The notes beneath the pieces are model-generated. The model was not told where the DNA came from, ran no database searches, and was given only the letters and a program-made list of their open reading frames with translations. Below, one piece after another: positions 11,301-22,785 of a DNA stretch of 64,000 nt. How positions within the stretch are numbered: position 1 is the first letter of the stretch; every line of letters begins with the position of its first letter. The stretch is from contig JAVMKO010000001.1 of assembly GCA_032164245.1 (NCBI GenBank), forward strand, positions 76,381,892 through 76,445,891. Reading direction: 5' to 3'. The position numbers and the translations under genes are program-made. Source of the DNA: Sternotherus odoratus (Eukaryota > Chordata > Testudines > Kinosternidae).

Positions 11301-12730
11301 TTTGGTAATATATCTATAAGCTGTTGTACATACTAAATAACCCTCAGTATTCACAAGCAATAAGAGCCAGTTGAGCTGTCTTTCTGGGCAGCAGGGCTGA
11401 CCGTAATTTGGGGATTGTATGTGAGCTGAAGTAACAAGCTCACTCTGAACCTCAAATACTACAAGCAATAATTTCAAACACAGGTTTTAGATGCTAAAAA
11501 CCCTTTGGGTAATGCCTTCTGCTACACGTTCCAAAGCTTCAAAAGGCATAGGTAGCAATTTTAAATCCTCTGGGAACTTTGCAAAGAATAGAGAAAGGAG
11601 CTAGGCTAGGTGAACCCAACCTGCAAAATTTATAATCATTTGGATCATTATTGCTGTATTCTCCACCTTCCCAAGATAGATGTTGATGGCCTAAATTGTT
11701 TTTTGCCCATCATTCTCTATTAGTTTGCTGTTAAAATGCATTAGTAATATTGAGTCACCAAGTCATGAGTGGATGTTGTGGGTTTAACATCTGTTTTCAG
11801 CTAATCAGAAGTGACTTTAAATTACTTGGGTTCTGCTTTTTGTGTGAATCCTGTCAAGGCTGTTTGGTGCATAGCTTTTGGGTGAAGCAGGCACACAGGG
11901 TCTTGTTCCTATCTCCCACTCCAACTGCCTGACACTTCCTCCATACGCCTCCTCCACTTGGTCCAGGACACTTGACGACATGAAAACAGAGAAATCCCAC
12001 AACTCTCCCAAGCTGCCATCAGTTGTGCAAACCATAACCTTCTGGGAGTTGTCTCTTAGGACTCCAACTAACTTTATCACATTTGCTGCTACATTTGTAA
12101 AATGAACTTTTGGCTGTATTTATTAGCGAATTTTAATCTAGTTTACAGTTCGTTTTTGGAGTAGTTTTTGCCTACAGATGGATTAGGAGTGATGGGGTGT
12201 TTGATTTTTTTGAGTGCATTGTTAAAGGCACAGTGATCCCTCTTCTATTATTTTTTGTTTGGGACTTTCTTTGAAGATGGAATTGCAGGAAAAAGCAAAA
12301 CCTGCAATCAAGCAAAGCTCTTGAAGATTTACACCCCGGACTCCAGCTCCCCATATTTTTGCTGAGATGGGGATCACAATAGAGACACTTGCTGTTTTGT
12401 TTTCTTAAAATGAACCAGAAGGTAAACGTGGTAGGTAAATGACTGGTTAATTAACACTTTATGCAATTTTAATTTTATAGAAGTTTAAAAATAAAAGTTG
12501 GTAGATTCTGATTGGTCCTAGCTCTGGTGAAATGGCTGTTACCCCTCCATGACTTACTTGATTCAGGCCTTTGTCCTTTGTTTAAGTGCCTTTTCTTTAT
12601 TTTATTTCCCCCTCTCCCTTCCTTTAAACTGTTCTCAGAGATCCTAAAGTGCTGGGAGGCATTTGGGAGAAAAATCTTAAACTTGCCAAGATGACTGTAT
12701 GCTGTTATACTATTTTCCCTTTTGTAAAAA

Positions 12731-12748
12731 GTGTGTGTGTGTGTGTGT
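12731..12748. repeat. (GT)9 microsatellite
   Basis: Nine uninterrupted GT units inside the presumed UBN2 3'UTR. Confidence 0.95.
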
Positions 12749-14850
12749 AATAAGTTATAGCTGCTGTATCATGGCATTCATTCTGTATGCTCTCTCTCAC
12801 ACAAAGCAGTATTCCTTAGAATCCTGTTTTCTTTTTGAAAGGTGGACATTTGAGCACAGGTGACAGCTTACCATACTGTGTGTGTGCGAAAGAGAGAGAG
12901 GAGTTGGTAAGTGGGAAAGGAGTTTGATGTATTTCCTTCTGCAGGGTCTTTTTTTAATCTTTTTTAGGTCGAAAATGAAATTAGTTTGGTAGTTTCAATC
13001 TGTCTGCCTGTAAGTATTAGACTGTCTTTCATAACCACTCTTAGAGTTTGGCACAATACCCCACAACTGATAGCCCTTTTAGTAGAGGAGACAGCTAAAA
13101 TACTAGGTTGCAACAAGTCTGAATTGAGATGTATTACAGGAAAGCTTGCATGGTGCTATATCCACATCTGCCTGACATTAGTCATGCCATCAGTCTCGAG
13201 CTTAAATGAGTACTTAAATTCACCAAAGTTGTGCCACTTTCTCGCATGCAATAGATGAATGGAGTGGGCTTCCTTATATTGTTCTCTGCAAATTAGTCTC
13301 AGTAAAACCTTGCTATAATCCACAAACTGCTTAAATCACACACCAGAAAAAGTACATTTTTCCAGCGCTTTGCGAAGATTGGAGTGAGGTGTCTTGTTGA
13401 GACTTCATTATTCGTAGATATACTAATCAGCAGTATGGAGAATTACAATACATCTTAACTACAGTGATCAAACTAAATGAACATTTCTGTTTTATTTGTT
13501 TATTAAATGTCACTTTTTATATAACCAGCAATCTAATAGGTGTCCAAGTGATTTAATGCAAATTAGCAAGGTTTTACTATATGCTGAAAATAATTGAACA
13601 AATGTCTAGCTTGCATTTCTATGAAAATGTTAAGAGAAATCATTGTTGACTAGTCAAAAGCAAAATCAAATGTTGACTAACGCTGAATGTTGCTCAACCT
13701 AAGATAACAGACATAAGTAGGCTGTGGTGGTTCTGCGAGGTATTTCTACTAGGTGGTGACAGGCTTGTTCTGGTTGCAATGTGGAGGGGGGAAACAGTGG
13801 GCTTTTCCCCTTCCAGAAACCAGATCAAGGTTTGAGAACTTCCCACTCTAATTAGAAGCAGAGTTAATCTAGGGAGCAAGGTGGGCTGTCAAGTACTAGG
13901 TGTTAAGATAAAATAGGGTGTAGCTATAATTTTAATGTATCCGAAAGCTTTTTTTTTTTTAAACCTGTTGAAAATCATGAATGTATTTATATAAATTAGT
14001 GATCCTGCCAGCACACAGCAGTCCCAAAGCTGGCTTACCCATCTTTCCTGAGACCCAGCAATACCTGGCTGTTAACATAGCCCTTTGGGGCTATGGGTAG
14101 GTAAAGTAACTTAGAGAATCTATGAATCTGCTCCAAGGGACCAGCCTGGCATGCTGGCGGGATTTGGTGGGGAGGAGGACACAAAGGTTCATGTGTTCAT
14201 CCTCTACCTGAGTTGTGCTCTGCTATCCTTAGCTGAGGCAAAGAATGTCTATCTACATTCCTAGCATCTAACATGTGATAATTGTGACTCTATAGAGCAA
14301 CTCTTGGAATAAGTAGGAAAAAAGATTTTCTTCATTCTATCTTTCTAGAAATGAACTCCCTTTCTCTCACCACACCTTTCTGGCTCAAAAGCAGTAAGCT
14401 GCTAATAAATTTTTAATACTAATGAAAGTGTCCAGTACAAGTGGAGTGCATAACCTTTGGTTAATGTTGACAGTGTTCTTGACTGCCGAACAACAAAAGA
14501 TGATCTGTTCTCCAACCAAAATAAGTTAGGAGATGCTACCACTTTTAAGATAAACCAAATAGCTGATGACACCCAGAGCTTCTATAGGACTGATTAGTTT
14601 CCACCAATGGGGGAAGAGGGGGTACTGTTTTGTGTGCTCAGCTTTTTCCAGATAAGGCCTTAGTTTGATTAGTAGTCATGAATATCAACTATGCAGATAA
14701 GTATTCTTTACATGTTCCAGTGTTATGTACACTCTCATCTTGCCCCGATTAACAAATGTTAAACTTCTACCCAAAGAAACATGATGTAGTTTTTGAATGT
14801 CTGTACTACAAAAAAAAGTATTTTTTTCTAACAGGGAAAATGAACTTTGT

Positions 14851-14872
14851 AAAAAAAAAAAAAAAAAAAAAA
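14851..14872. repeat. A22 homopolymer
   Basis: Uninterrupted run of 22 A. No recognisable retroposed sequence precedes it, so it is not called a retrogene tail. Confidence 0.9.
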
Positions 14873-16981
14873 TCATTATGTGGTGCGAACTCTAGTGTCA
14901 GAAGTGTAATGAAATGGCTTTTGAAGGGAGACTAAAATCTCCAGTTGGTGATAGGTTTGATTCTGAGAGCTTTTTAGATAGTTGCACAATATTCAGCTCT
15001 GCAGAACTGGCCCAAGAAGCCACAGCAATCAGAAGCAATTCTGATGTATAGATTACACTTTTGGGTGGGTGTAGGATTGATTTCCTGTACCCTTCCTACC
15101 ACCGAAATATAGGATTATTCAATGCAGTGTTTAGTGAACTGACTGTTTGCAATTAAGGGAGATTTTAGCTAATCAGTGGCTGGATCTCTTATAAATGGAA
15201 TCTCTTCTAAATAGAGGCTGAATTGGGATCCCCACTGCCTTCTCATCCATTGCTCAGTGTTGCACTTGTTACAGCAGAACAATCCAGCTCAGAGGCAAGA
15301 GCTGTAATGAGTCTGTTTTAAAGTCAGTATTTCTATCTTGCTGTAGCAATTTGTGCAATTTTCTTGCATACATTCTCAAGGTTAGACTGAGATTTGTTTC
15401 TTTCCAGAATATATATTTAGGACTATTGATTTAAAGACATAAAATACATAACACTATTTATTAATTCCTCTCTCCTTACCCTCCTCCCCCCAAGAAGTCT
15501 CTGCTGAGCATTGCTATATTTTAGCAGTTAAATTAATCTCGTCTGTCATTTTTCTCCCTCTTCTAGCCTCCTTCCCCTGAGGGTTGGGGGTCAAATGCAT
15601 TTTGTGGTTAAGTAATCCTTAGAATGCTGGCAATTTCTAGGCTACCAGTCAAAGGTGCTTACTATAGGAGGGTATCTGTTGTTCTAATTTAGAGAGAGAG
15701 AGAGCACTGTACTAGAACTCTTCCTTGTGAGCAGATGTGGGCAAGTCCTCTTACCTCTCCCTAGTGAAGGCATTTGCTCAACAGCAGAGCTTCCAAGCTT
15801 AAAAACTGCTGCTTCTTAATTGCAAGAGTTTTCTCAGTGAAAGGCTTTAGGCTGCAGTATCCTGTTTGTTGTTTCATTAAAAAAGATATGAGAGAGTTAA
15901 CCAGCTTAATTCTACTTGGTTGGTTGGTGCTCTTGAGAATGTAGATTAATTATGTAAAGTGAGGGACTATGGGGCCTTTACATGAGTACTTTCTTGACTG
16001 TCATTGCCAAGTTTAGAACAAAAAATTAGCAGGTGAGCGCTTATTGTGCCTCAACTAAACTTAAAAAGAAGCTGTCAGTATACAGACTTGTGTGATCCTC
16101 CTTAATATCAAGAAAGGGAATGTACAATTCCTGTGCTATGGCAGACATATTTGATGGGGATTCTGTCATTTGTTTTCCCCCTTCATTTTATTCCACATGA
16201 ATTCACGGCTACTTGCTCCTTAGTACCTGCTTACTTCAGAACATGGGGGAAAGCCCTTGGCTTGGTGAAAGAGAGCGGGCCCATGTGCTTACCTGATGAA
16301 CTCCCCTATGAAATGCTTTCCCCATGTGACAATAGCATGTATAGCAGCCCTTGAGAAGAGGAGTCTGAATAACCAAATCCAGCTACTTATTGGTGACGGG
16401 TGCCAATTACTTTGGTTTTGTTTTTTTACAGAGATGCGTTCCACTAACTTAAAGGGATACTGTATTTTTAAACAAGTGATTTTTGATTTCTCTCTCCTTA
16501 TAAAACTGGACCTGAATACAAGTTTTGAGTTGATTTTTTTTGTAATAATCTCAGGACCTGAAAGATTGTAGCATTTAGTGTGTCTTAAAAATTATGTACT
16601 GTACCAGCCATGGATTTTGTAAATACACTTGTCTCCCTTTATTCTATTTTTAGTTTTTTTAAAAAAAAGTGTGTAAGGCTCTTTGCCAGAGGAACTGGTG
16701 CCTGCTTAATTTCCATCCTGATCTGGAGCAGGAAAATGGGGAAGCTGCTGCCACAAAAGCCTGCACCAGTTCCAAAGATATATGTTTGCCGATCAGTTTA
16801 ATACATGCTAGCCATTTAACTGGGAAGCTAGAGTTTCCTGTGTGCATCCCCAAGTGTGGCTGGCAGTGCTTTGTCCACCTGGGTGATTCCTGATAAAGCT
16901 CTTCACCTTGATACTGTGATGTTTTCCCTTTCCTCCCAAATATTCAAGTTTATCATCCCGCATTGTGCAGGCCTGTTTGGA

Positions 16982-17005
16982 TTTTTTTTTTTTTTTTTTT
17001 TTTTT
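16982..17005. repeat. T24 homopolymer
   Basis: Uninterrupted T run near the distal end of the presumed UBN2 3'UTR. Confidence 0.9.
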
Positions 17006-17414
17006 GGACAGGTCCCATATCTGATATTCTGCAAGAATAGCTGATGGAACATAATTCTTTTTTATCGTGTTTTGGTCCCACAGGATAAAATAGCACTGCC
17101 TTCTTTCTTTGCTATTTCATAACCATGTACATGCACTCACTCTTGCAGATCTGTGTGGTAATTGAATCTACTGAACCTGCCTCCCACCTCCCAAACGTGT
17201 TCTGTCCCTCCCTACTTTCACTGTCCTAAATAGGGTGCTGAGATTTTTTGGCAGTAGGCTTGCTCTGAGATTCCAAGTGTAGCTAGCAGACCTGTGTTCT
17301 AAAGTAAGAGCCTTATTCAATTGAGTGTAGATGTTTCCTGTCCTTAATCGGGACATGGTTCTCTTTTATGAGTGTATTTTTCTTTTGTATGTGTCATGTG
17401 TCTGTGCTATATTA

Positions 17415-17455
17415 AATAAAGAGGAATGTACATATTAGCACTGTGTGTGTGGTTG
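17415..17455 (+). promoter_or_regulatory. UBN2: Distal UBN2 poly(A) signal and GU-rich downstream element
   Basis: AATAAA at 17415-17420 is followed at about 22 bp by a GU-rich tract (tgtgtgtgtggttg, 17442-17455), the canonical arrangement for cleavage near 17435-17440. Confidence 0.65.
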
Positions 17456-18229
17456 AGAGAGAACATCTGCCTCAAAAACATTGGACCATTTACATCTAAG
17501 CTTTCTGCTCCAGCTGCTTTCATTCTAACTGTTGCTTTAAATAAGTTTCAGTTCCCTCAGCGACCTAGTGGCCGGTAACATGATCAACCCCCCAGTTTGG
17601 GAAAGAACATGTATGTTCAGACTGCAAGCAGCAATAAGGGGACAGAGCACAAGGAAGATTCACAGCTCCAGAGCGGGGGTTTATATTAAACGTGTAACGG
17701 CAGGGCAGGGGCATTTAACTACATCTTATCTTCCCTTTCCCACCCCAGCGCCAAGCCTGCTTCTGCACACGGTGGTGCTGCTGGGCCAAGAGGTCTTGTT
17801 CCCAGTTTTTCTCCCGCCCCCCATGATGTATCTAATCTCGGCTCTGACCCTGAAGAGTTCTGCACTAAACTTTGCTTAGCCCATCAATTTTAGCGCGACG
17901 GCCCTGCGACTGCAGAGGGGGCGAGTTTTAAATCAGCCGGGGAAAATTTGGCCCAGATTTGTTTGACCAATTTTAACCCCCCCCCCCCCCCCCCCACACA
18001 CACACACGTGTCGGAAGCTGCTGACCGTGCACCAGAGAACTCAGTCCCGCGGGCCTGGGATCGGGCTGGGTTGGGGGGAACTGGGCAGCGGGACCTGCTC
18101 TGCAGCGGCCCAGGCCGGGCGCCACTCGCTCCCCCTATGAGCCTGTGGCAGCCGAGCGGGGGACGGGCATGAGCTCGCGGCCGCGGCGGTGAGAGCCCCG
18201 GGACGGTCCTGGCACGCAGCGTGCCTAAA
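17456..18229. other. Intergenic, no gene recognised
   Basis: 17456-17880 is unremarkable mixed sequence. 17977-17995 is a C19 run followed by a short (AC) run to about 18007. From about 18010 the composition becomes GC- and CpG-rich. A short ATG frame at 18170 followed by a GTGAGA donor-like site could be a non-coding first exon, but there is no coding support. Confidence 0.6.
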
Positions 18230-18430
18230 GCCACGTGCCGCCCCCGGCGCCATCCTCGCCCAACCGTGCTCAGTGTCTTCGGGTAAAACTACACTTCCCA
18301 GAGTTCCGTGCGGTAGCGCGTCACGCGGGTGTGCAGACAAGAAAAGTCCCAGAAGGCTCTGCGCACAACTTCCTGTCTACGGTGCCAATAGATTAGCCAA
18401 TCAGTGTTCGTTAAAGGGCGGAGAGGTCGG
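18230..18430. promoter_or_regulatory. Orphan GC-rich promoter with ZNF143, ETS and NF-Y motifs
   Basis: ACTACACTTCCCAGAGTTCC at 18288-18307 is a strong ZNF143/Staf-type site (core ACTACA-N2-TCCCAG). An ETS-type ACTTCCTG lies near 18368. CCAAT boxes occur at 18385-18389 and 18397-18401. The stretch is CpG-rich and lies 40-190 bp upstream of the tRNA gene. No coding exon follows, so its transcript is unknown: it may be a lncRNA or divergent promoter, or simply open chromatin serving the tRNA. Confidence 0.55.
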
Positions 18431-18473
18431 ATGTGGGCAGGAATGCGGGAATGAAGAAGAGGCATTCGCGATA

Positions 18474-18546
18474 GCCCCAGTGGCCTAATGGATAAGGCAT
18501 TGGCCTCCTAAGCCAGGGATTGTGGGTTCGAGTCCCATCTGGGGTG
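18474..18546 (+). tRNA. tRNA-Arg (anticodon CCT)
   Basis: A complete 73-nt tRNA without intron. The acceptor stem pairs GCCCCAG with CTGGGGT (one G-U) and the discriminator base is G at 18546. The anticodon loop CTCCTAA (18505-18511) gives CCT at 18507-18509, reading AGG arginine codons. The stem TTGGC/GCCAG is intact. The A box TGGCCTAATGG is at 18481-18491 and the B box GGTTCGAGTCC at 18525-18535. An RNA polymerase III terminator of six T occurs at 18554-18559. No CCA is encoded, as expected in a eukaryote. All stems pair, so it looks functional rather than SINE-derived. Confidence 0.97.
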
Positions 18547-18559
18547 AAGAGAATTTTTT

Positions 18560-19184
18560 CCCGTCTCCAAACTGTTGATCCGCTTGACACGAATTGGTCC
18601 TTGTCAGATTTTATCCAGGACAGGTCTCTCTCCACACTGTACTTTCAACTCGGAGGTGGACTGAAAACACGGGGGGTGACTTGTGCCCAGCATGGCCTTA
18701 TGCATAACTCTGAAATGAGCCGAGATGCGGCATAACAGCTCGGCCCCCCCCAGCTGAGAGTGTCTGTGACCGACTCCCCCGCAGCGGGGGGGAGGAACCA
18801 CACTCTGTCCTATTGAACCTGATCAACACACAGCTTTACCAAATCCAAGCATTTAAATATCATGTGTTTGGCTTCAGAATTATGAAACTTTAATAAACGT
18901 GGGTTGTTGTTTTATTTAACCACATCCCAGAAAGAAAATAAAAATAACCAACAATTTCTTATTTTAAAGTCTTGTGATTTTTTCATGCTTGAGGTTGATA
19001 ATATTATATGGCAACCAGGTTCAATAAAATAAGTCCTCTGGTCACCCACCTCCTCCCCCACTTTGGGAACATAGCTTTTGGCAGATACAGCAAAACGAGT
19101 TGGCTGGTTCATTAACAAGTGGAAGACAATATATATATATGGCTATCAGTGTCCTGAAAGCAACCATTAAACTGGATGAAGAAC
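18560..19184. other. Intergenic, nothing recognised
   Basis: GC falls quickly after the tRNA terminator. No gene, RNA or clear repeat is seen before the hAT element. Confidence 0.6.
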
Positions 19185-19931
19185 CACTAGAACAGGGGTG
19201 GTCAAACTTTTTTGGCCCAAGGGCCACATCTGGGAATAGAAATTGTGTGGCAGGCCATGAATGCTCAGAAAATGGGGGGTGGAGTGTAGGGAGAGGGTGA
19301 GGGCTCTGGTTGGGGGTGTGGACTCCAGGATGTGTCAAAAAATGAGGAATTCAGGCTGTGAGAGGGTTTTGAGATCGGGATTCCAGCTGGGGGTGTGGAC
19401 TCTAGGATGGGGCTCAGGATGAGGAGTTTGGAGTGTAGGAGAGTGCTCTGAGCTGGGATTGATGGGTTTGGAGGGCAGGAGGGTGGGGCACAAGAGGGGG
19501 CCAGGGGTGCATGCTCCGTGCAGTGCTTACCTCAGGCAGGTCCTTAAGCAGAGGCATGTCCCCCCTCTGGCTCCTTCATGAAGGCACAGCAAGACAGCTC
19601 TGTACGCTACCTTGTTCGCAGACACTGCCTCTACAGCTCCCATTTGTTGTGGTTCCTGGCCAATGGGAGCTGCGGGAGAAGTGCTTGGGGCAGAGGCAGA
19701 GTGGACCACCCTGGCTGCCCCGACGCACAGGAGGTGAAGGGGGGCCATGCCACTGCTTCCTGGAGCCACATAGAGCGGCCCCTGACCCTGCTCCCCGGCT
19801 GGAGTGCCAGAGCAGGGTCCCAGAGCAAGCTCCAGACTCCACTCCCCAGTGGGAGCTTGGCGGCCAGATCCAAACATCTGGTGGGCCAGATCCAGCCTAT
19901 GGACCGTAGTTTGCCCATTCCTGCACTAGAA
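19185..19931. mobile_element. Non-autonomous hAT element with perfect 8-bp TSD
   Basis: The element 19193-19923 (731 bp) begins caggggtggtcaaactt and ends agtttgcccattcctg; the 16-bp inverted ends match at 13 positions. Identical CACTAGAA duplications flank it at 19185-19192 and 19924-19931. The left interior is a degenerate repeat of ggctctgg/ggattc/gtgtaggag phrases; there is no transposase. The overlapping open frames on both strands are not genes. Confidence 0.92.
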
Positions 19932-20660
19932 GAAGTAAGTTATTTTACCTAGCAAAGGAGTGAGAGGTGTAATGATGACAACACCATGCTATTTGTCACA
20001 CAAGAAATATAAAAAAAACCCGCCATAAATGTCCATAAACTTGAAAAGATTTGAAAAAGTAACATGGTTGGCCCTCACACAAAAATACATTGCTGTTTTT
20101 TAATGCTAGCATCTTGCCTTCCCTTCTTTATGGCATCATGGAAATTTATAAAAGAAGTTGATACGAAAATCAACTCATAGTAAATGCCTATGGATGATGT
20201 TCAAAGTCCATTGGAAAGAGTTCCTTGCAACATCAGACACTCTTAAGTAGAACAATCTGTGGCATGAAGACAATGGACATATTTAGGACACACATTAGAA
20301 TGACAACAACATGACTTCCATGGCAAGTGATCCTATGAACAGGCCACTCAGAGAAACATTATACACACCAATTGAAAAAGAAGTTAAATCCATCAACATG
20401 ACACTCAGAAGTCTGAAAAGACTAATACAAGAATGAAATAAATGGCAGAAAATGATGAATGTCCTGCGCTCCAGAGGATGAAGGGGAGAGGAGTGTATTT
20501 TTGTTTGTTGTGGGGCTTGGGGGCAGGGATTCATATTGTTGTTTGGGGGAGTGTTGGTGGGGGGGGGGGAGCTTTTAGGATTAATGTTTTGAAAAGGTTT
20601 CTCCACTATGTGTGAAATAGAAACTTTTTATTTAAAGCTGAGAGGCTCCTGTATGACTGG
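19932..20660. other. Intergenic, nothing recognised
   Basis: Non-coding sequence with a G-rich stretch near 20535-20575. It is too diverged for me to assign to a repeat family. Confidence 0.5.
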
Positions 20661-21888
20661 AATCAGAGAGGTAGCCGTGTTAGTCTGGAATAGCAGAGGT
20701 AACAAAGGGCTGGTCCCCACTAGGGCTTAACGTCAACTTTAGCGACGTTAAGTCGATATAAACATGTACCCGTCCTCACATGCATGTCATTAAAGTCGAT
20801 TTAAAGGGACCTAAAAATCGACTTCTGTACTCCTCCCTAATGAGAGGAGTAGCTGAAATCGACCTCTCTGGGTCGATTGTGAACTAGTGAGGATGCATGT
20901 GACTTTAAGCCCCCGACCTTCCACAATGCCCGTTTGCTCCCCAGAGGACCAGCCACCCGTCCGAGCAGCTCCGCGGCCCCCCATGCCCACCCGAGCAGTC
21001 CCACGCCCCCCCCCATGACCCCCCAAGCAGCTAGCTCCGCGCCGGCTCCCCCCCCCTCCGCCTGCCCAAGCAGCTCCGCGTCCCCCCATGCCCCCCCGAT
21101 CAGCCCCCCCCCCCCCGTGACCACCCAAGCAGCTAGCTCCGTGCCGGCTCCCCCCCACCTGAGCAGGTCCGCAGACCACCCCCCCACCCCCGCGCTTGCC
21201 TGAGCAGGTCCGCGGACCCCCCATGCCCACCCGAGCAGCTCCACGCCGGCTCCCCCCGCCGGCCAAGCAGCTCCGCGGACCCCTGTGCCCACCCAAGCAG
21301 GTCCGCGGATCCCCCACCCCCACCTGAGCAGGGGTCCATGGAGCTGCTTGGGCGGGCGGGGGGGAGCCGGCGCAGAGCTAGCTGCTCGGGCGGGCGGGGG
21401 GGGGGGGGGTTCTGCGGAGCTGCTCAGGCAGGCACGGGGGGGGGGGGGCACGGACCTGCTCGGACTGGTGGCTGGTCTCCTGGGGAGCGTGCCCAGCTGC
21501 CCTGAAAGGTGGTGCCTGCTGGGGACTCCTGGCACTGTGGGATATCTACCCACAGTGCAATTCTCGCTATGTTGACGCTTGCAAAAGTTGTAAGGACAGA
21601 CACTGGACCTGCTGTGCTTTGTGGGGACGCACTAAGTCGACTTTATACAGTCTGCTTTAGAAAATCGACTTAAGAGCAATCGACCTACTGCTGTAGTGAA
21701 GACATAACCAAAGAGTCCTGTGGCACCTTAAAGACTAACTAAAGTTTTGAAGCATGAGCTTTGGTGGGCTGATACCCACTTGGTCGGATGCAAGCAGTGG
21801 AAGTGTCCAGAGGCAGATATTAGCCCACGAAAGCTTATGCTTCAATATTTCAGTTAGTCTTTAAGGTGCCACAGGACTCTGTGTTACT
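20661..21888. mobile_element. SINE (plus) split by a DNA element, with a tail-to-tail inverted second copy
   Basis: The plus-strand SINE head (aatcagagaggtagccgtgt...) runs 20661-20706. A Harbinger-like element occupies 20707-21709, and the SINE resumes at 21710 (gtcctgtggcacctt...) to about 21790. A 5'-truncated copy in the opposite orientation follows to about 21888. The two copies form inverted arms of roughly 58 nt (about 21713-21770 against 21822-21882). The uninterrupted junction is visible in the copy at 36806 (gaggtaacaaagtcctg). Confidence 0.72.
20707..21709. mobile_element. Harbinger-like non-autonomous element with GC-rich minisatellite core
   Basis: It starts GGGCTGGTCCCCAC, ends GTGAAGACATAACC, and has AAA on both sides. 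The ends and the cgacttt-type subterminal blocks match the element at 5535-5900. The core, about 20940-21480, is an irregular GC-rich tandem array built on ccgagcagctccgcg-like units, first in one orientation and then inverted near 21330. This array creates long spurious open frames on the minus strand (up to 238 codons). Confidence 0.62.
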
Positions 21889-22699
21889 CCTGTAGGACGG
21901 TCACTTGACTCCAGTGGTTGGGCTCATTCAAAAGCAGATCGCAACATTCAAAATAAAGTAACAGTTAGTCCCACTGGCTTGTGAGCGCGGAGCTGCGCGC
22001 GCCCCTCGGTTGCGGTAGGTCTGCGCCAAGGCACCAGCACCGCAAACATCCGTTAGTAACGCGCCGTCCGTCCGCAGACTCCGGGCACTGGAAGCACCGG
22101 AACGGAGGCTCAGCCATAGCCCGGGTGCTGACGCTGGACAGGCGCGGCCGGGCGCACGTCGCTGGTTTCGGCCGGAGGGAGAATTCCCGCTCTGCGGCCC
22201 AGCACGGCGCGGTAGCGCCACCACGTGTCCCGGGCTCAGCTGGGGCCAGGGCTCCGCGCGCGCAGGGCCCCGTGGCGGGGGTGGGGGGGGTGTAAATCCA
22301 CCAGGCCCCTGCCACTGACCCAGGGGGCCGGGCCCGGGATGTGACCCCGCCCCCTTCCCTACTCGGGCAACACAAACGGGGGGGGGGCTAAATCCGCGGG
22401 GAACGAAGGTCGCCGAGGCTCCCTAAAGCTCCCTCTATTGCAAACCCGACTCGGCGCTCGATAGCCCGCCCTGCCAGCGCCTTTGGTGGGCGCGATCATG
22501 CAGCTCGGCCCTCTATAGCGCATCCTGGCCGTGTCTTCCCTGAGGGCGGATTTCCGGCTTGTGCGGCGCCTGCCCTCTCCAGCCGCCCCCCCTATCGCGA
22601 TGGATCATTCCGCGCCCGATTACGCCGTGTCCCCGCGTTAGAGGTTCTTTTTGCGTTCGATTGCTCTCCCCTAATGGTGGGGGTGTCTGCGCCAGGTGT

Positions 22700-22785
22700 C
22701 CGCTTCCCATTGGTTGGTCGGCGAGGCGGCTTCGCCCCATTGGCTGAGGGCACAGAGAGGGAGGATCACGAAGATGGCGGCTCTG
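22700..22785 (+). promoter_or_regulatory. FMC1: FMC1 core promoter: two inverted CCAAT boxes and YY1 site at the ATG
   Basis: ATTGG (reverse CCAAT, NF-Y) occurs at 22709-22713 and 22739-22743, exactly 30 bp apart. The start codon is embedded in AAGATGGCGGC, the consensus YY1 element typical of TATA-less housekeeping and nuclear-encoded mitochondrial genes. There is no TATA box. The start site should be within tens of bases of the ATG. Confidence 0.65.

Larger units (their letters stand above)
8332..17438 (+). other. UBN2: Probable 9.1 kb UBN2 3' untranslated region
   Basis: From the UBN2 stop to about 17438 there is AT-rich sequence with no gene and almost no interspersed repeats, unlike the flanks. 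It ends in an AATAAA (17415-17420) followed by a GU-rich tgtgtgtgtggttg element at 17442-17455. Mammalian UBN2 mRNAs have comparably long 3'UTRs, to my knowledge. Candidate elements include a possible proximal poly(A) pair (AATAAA at 10138-10143 and 10166-10171) and Pumilio-type TGTATATA (near 10121) and TGTAAATA (near 16617). Simple repeats are an ATTT run near 9114-9126, (GT)9 at 12731-12748, A22 at 14851-14872 and T24 at 16982-17005. Confidence 0.65.

Noticed and set aside
14851..14872. A22 tract as the tail of a processed pseudogene
   Set aside because: No recognisable gene sequence precedes it and no flanking duplication is seen.
18170..18192. Short ATG frame ending at a GTGAGA donor-like site
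   Set aside because: Six to seven codons of CG-rich sequence are not evidence for a coding exon; kept only as a note for the orphan promoter.
18411..18635. Minus-strand frame of 74 codons containing THNPWLRRPMPYPLGHWGY
   Set aside because: It is the antisense translation of the tRNA-Arg gene at 18474-18546, a familiar artefact.
20811..21553. Long overlapping minus-strand frames (170 and 238 codons), Gly/Ala/Arg-rich
   Set aside because: Produced by the GC-rich tandem core of the Harbinger-like element; no domain, and both strands and several frames are open.
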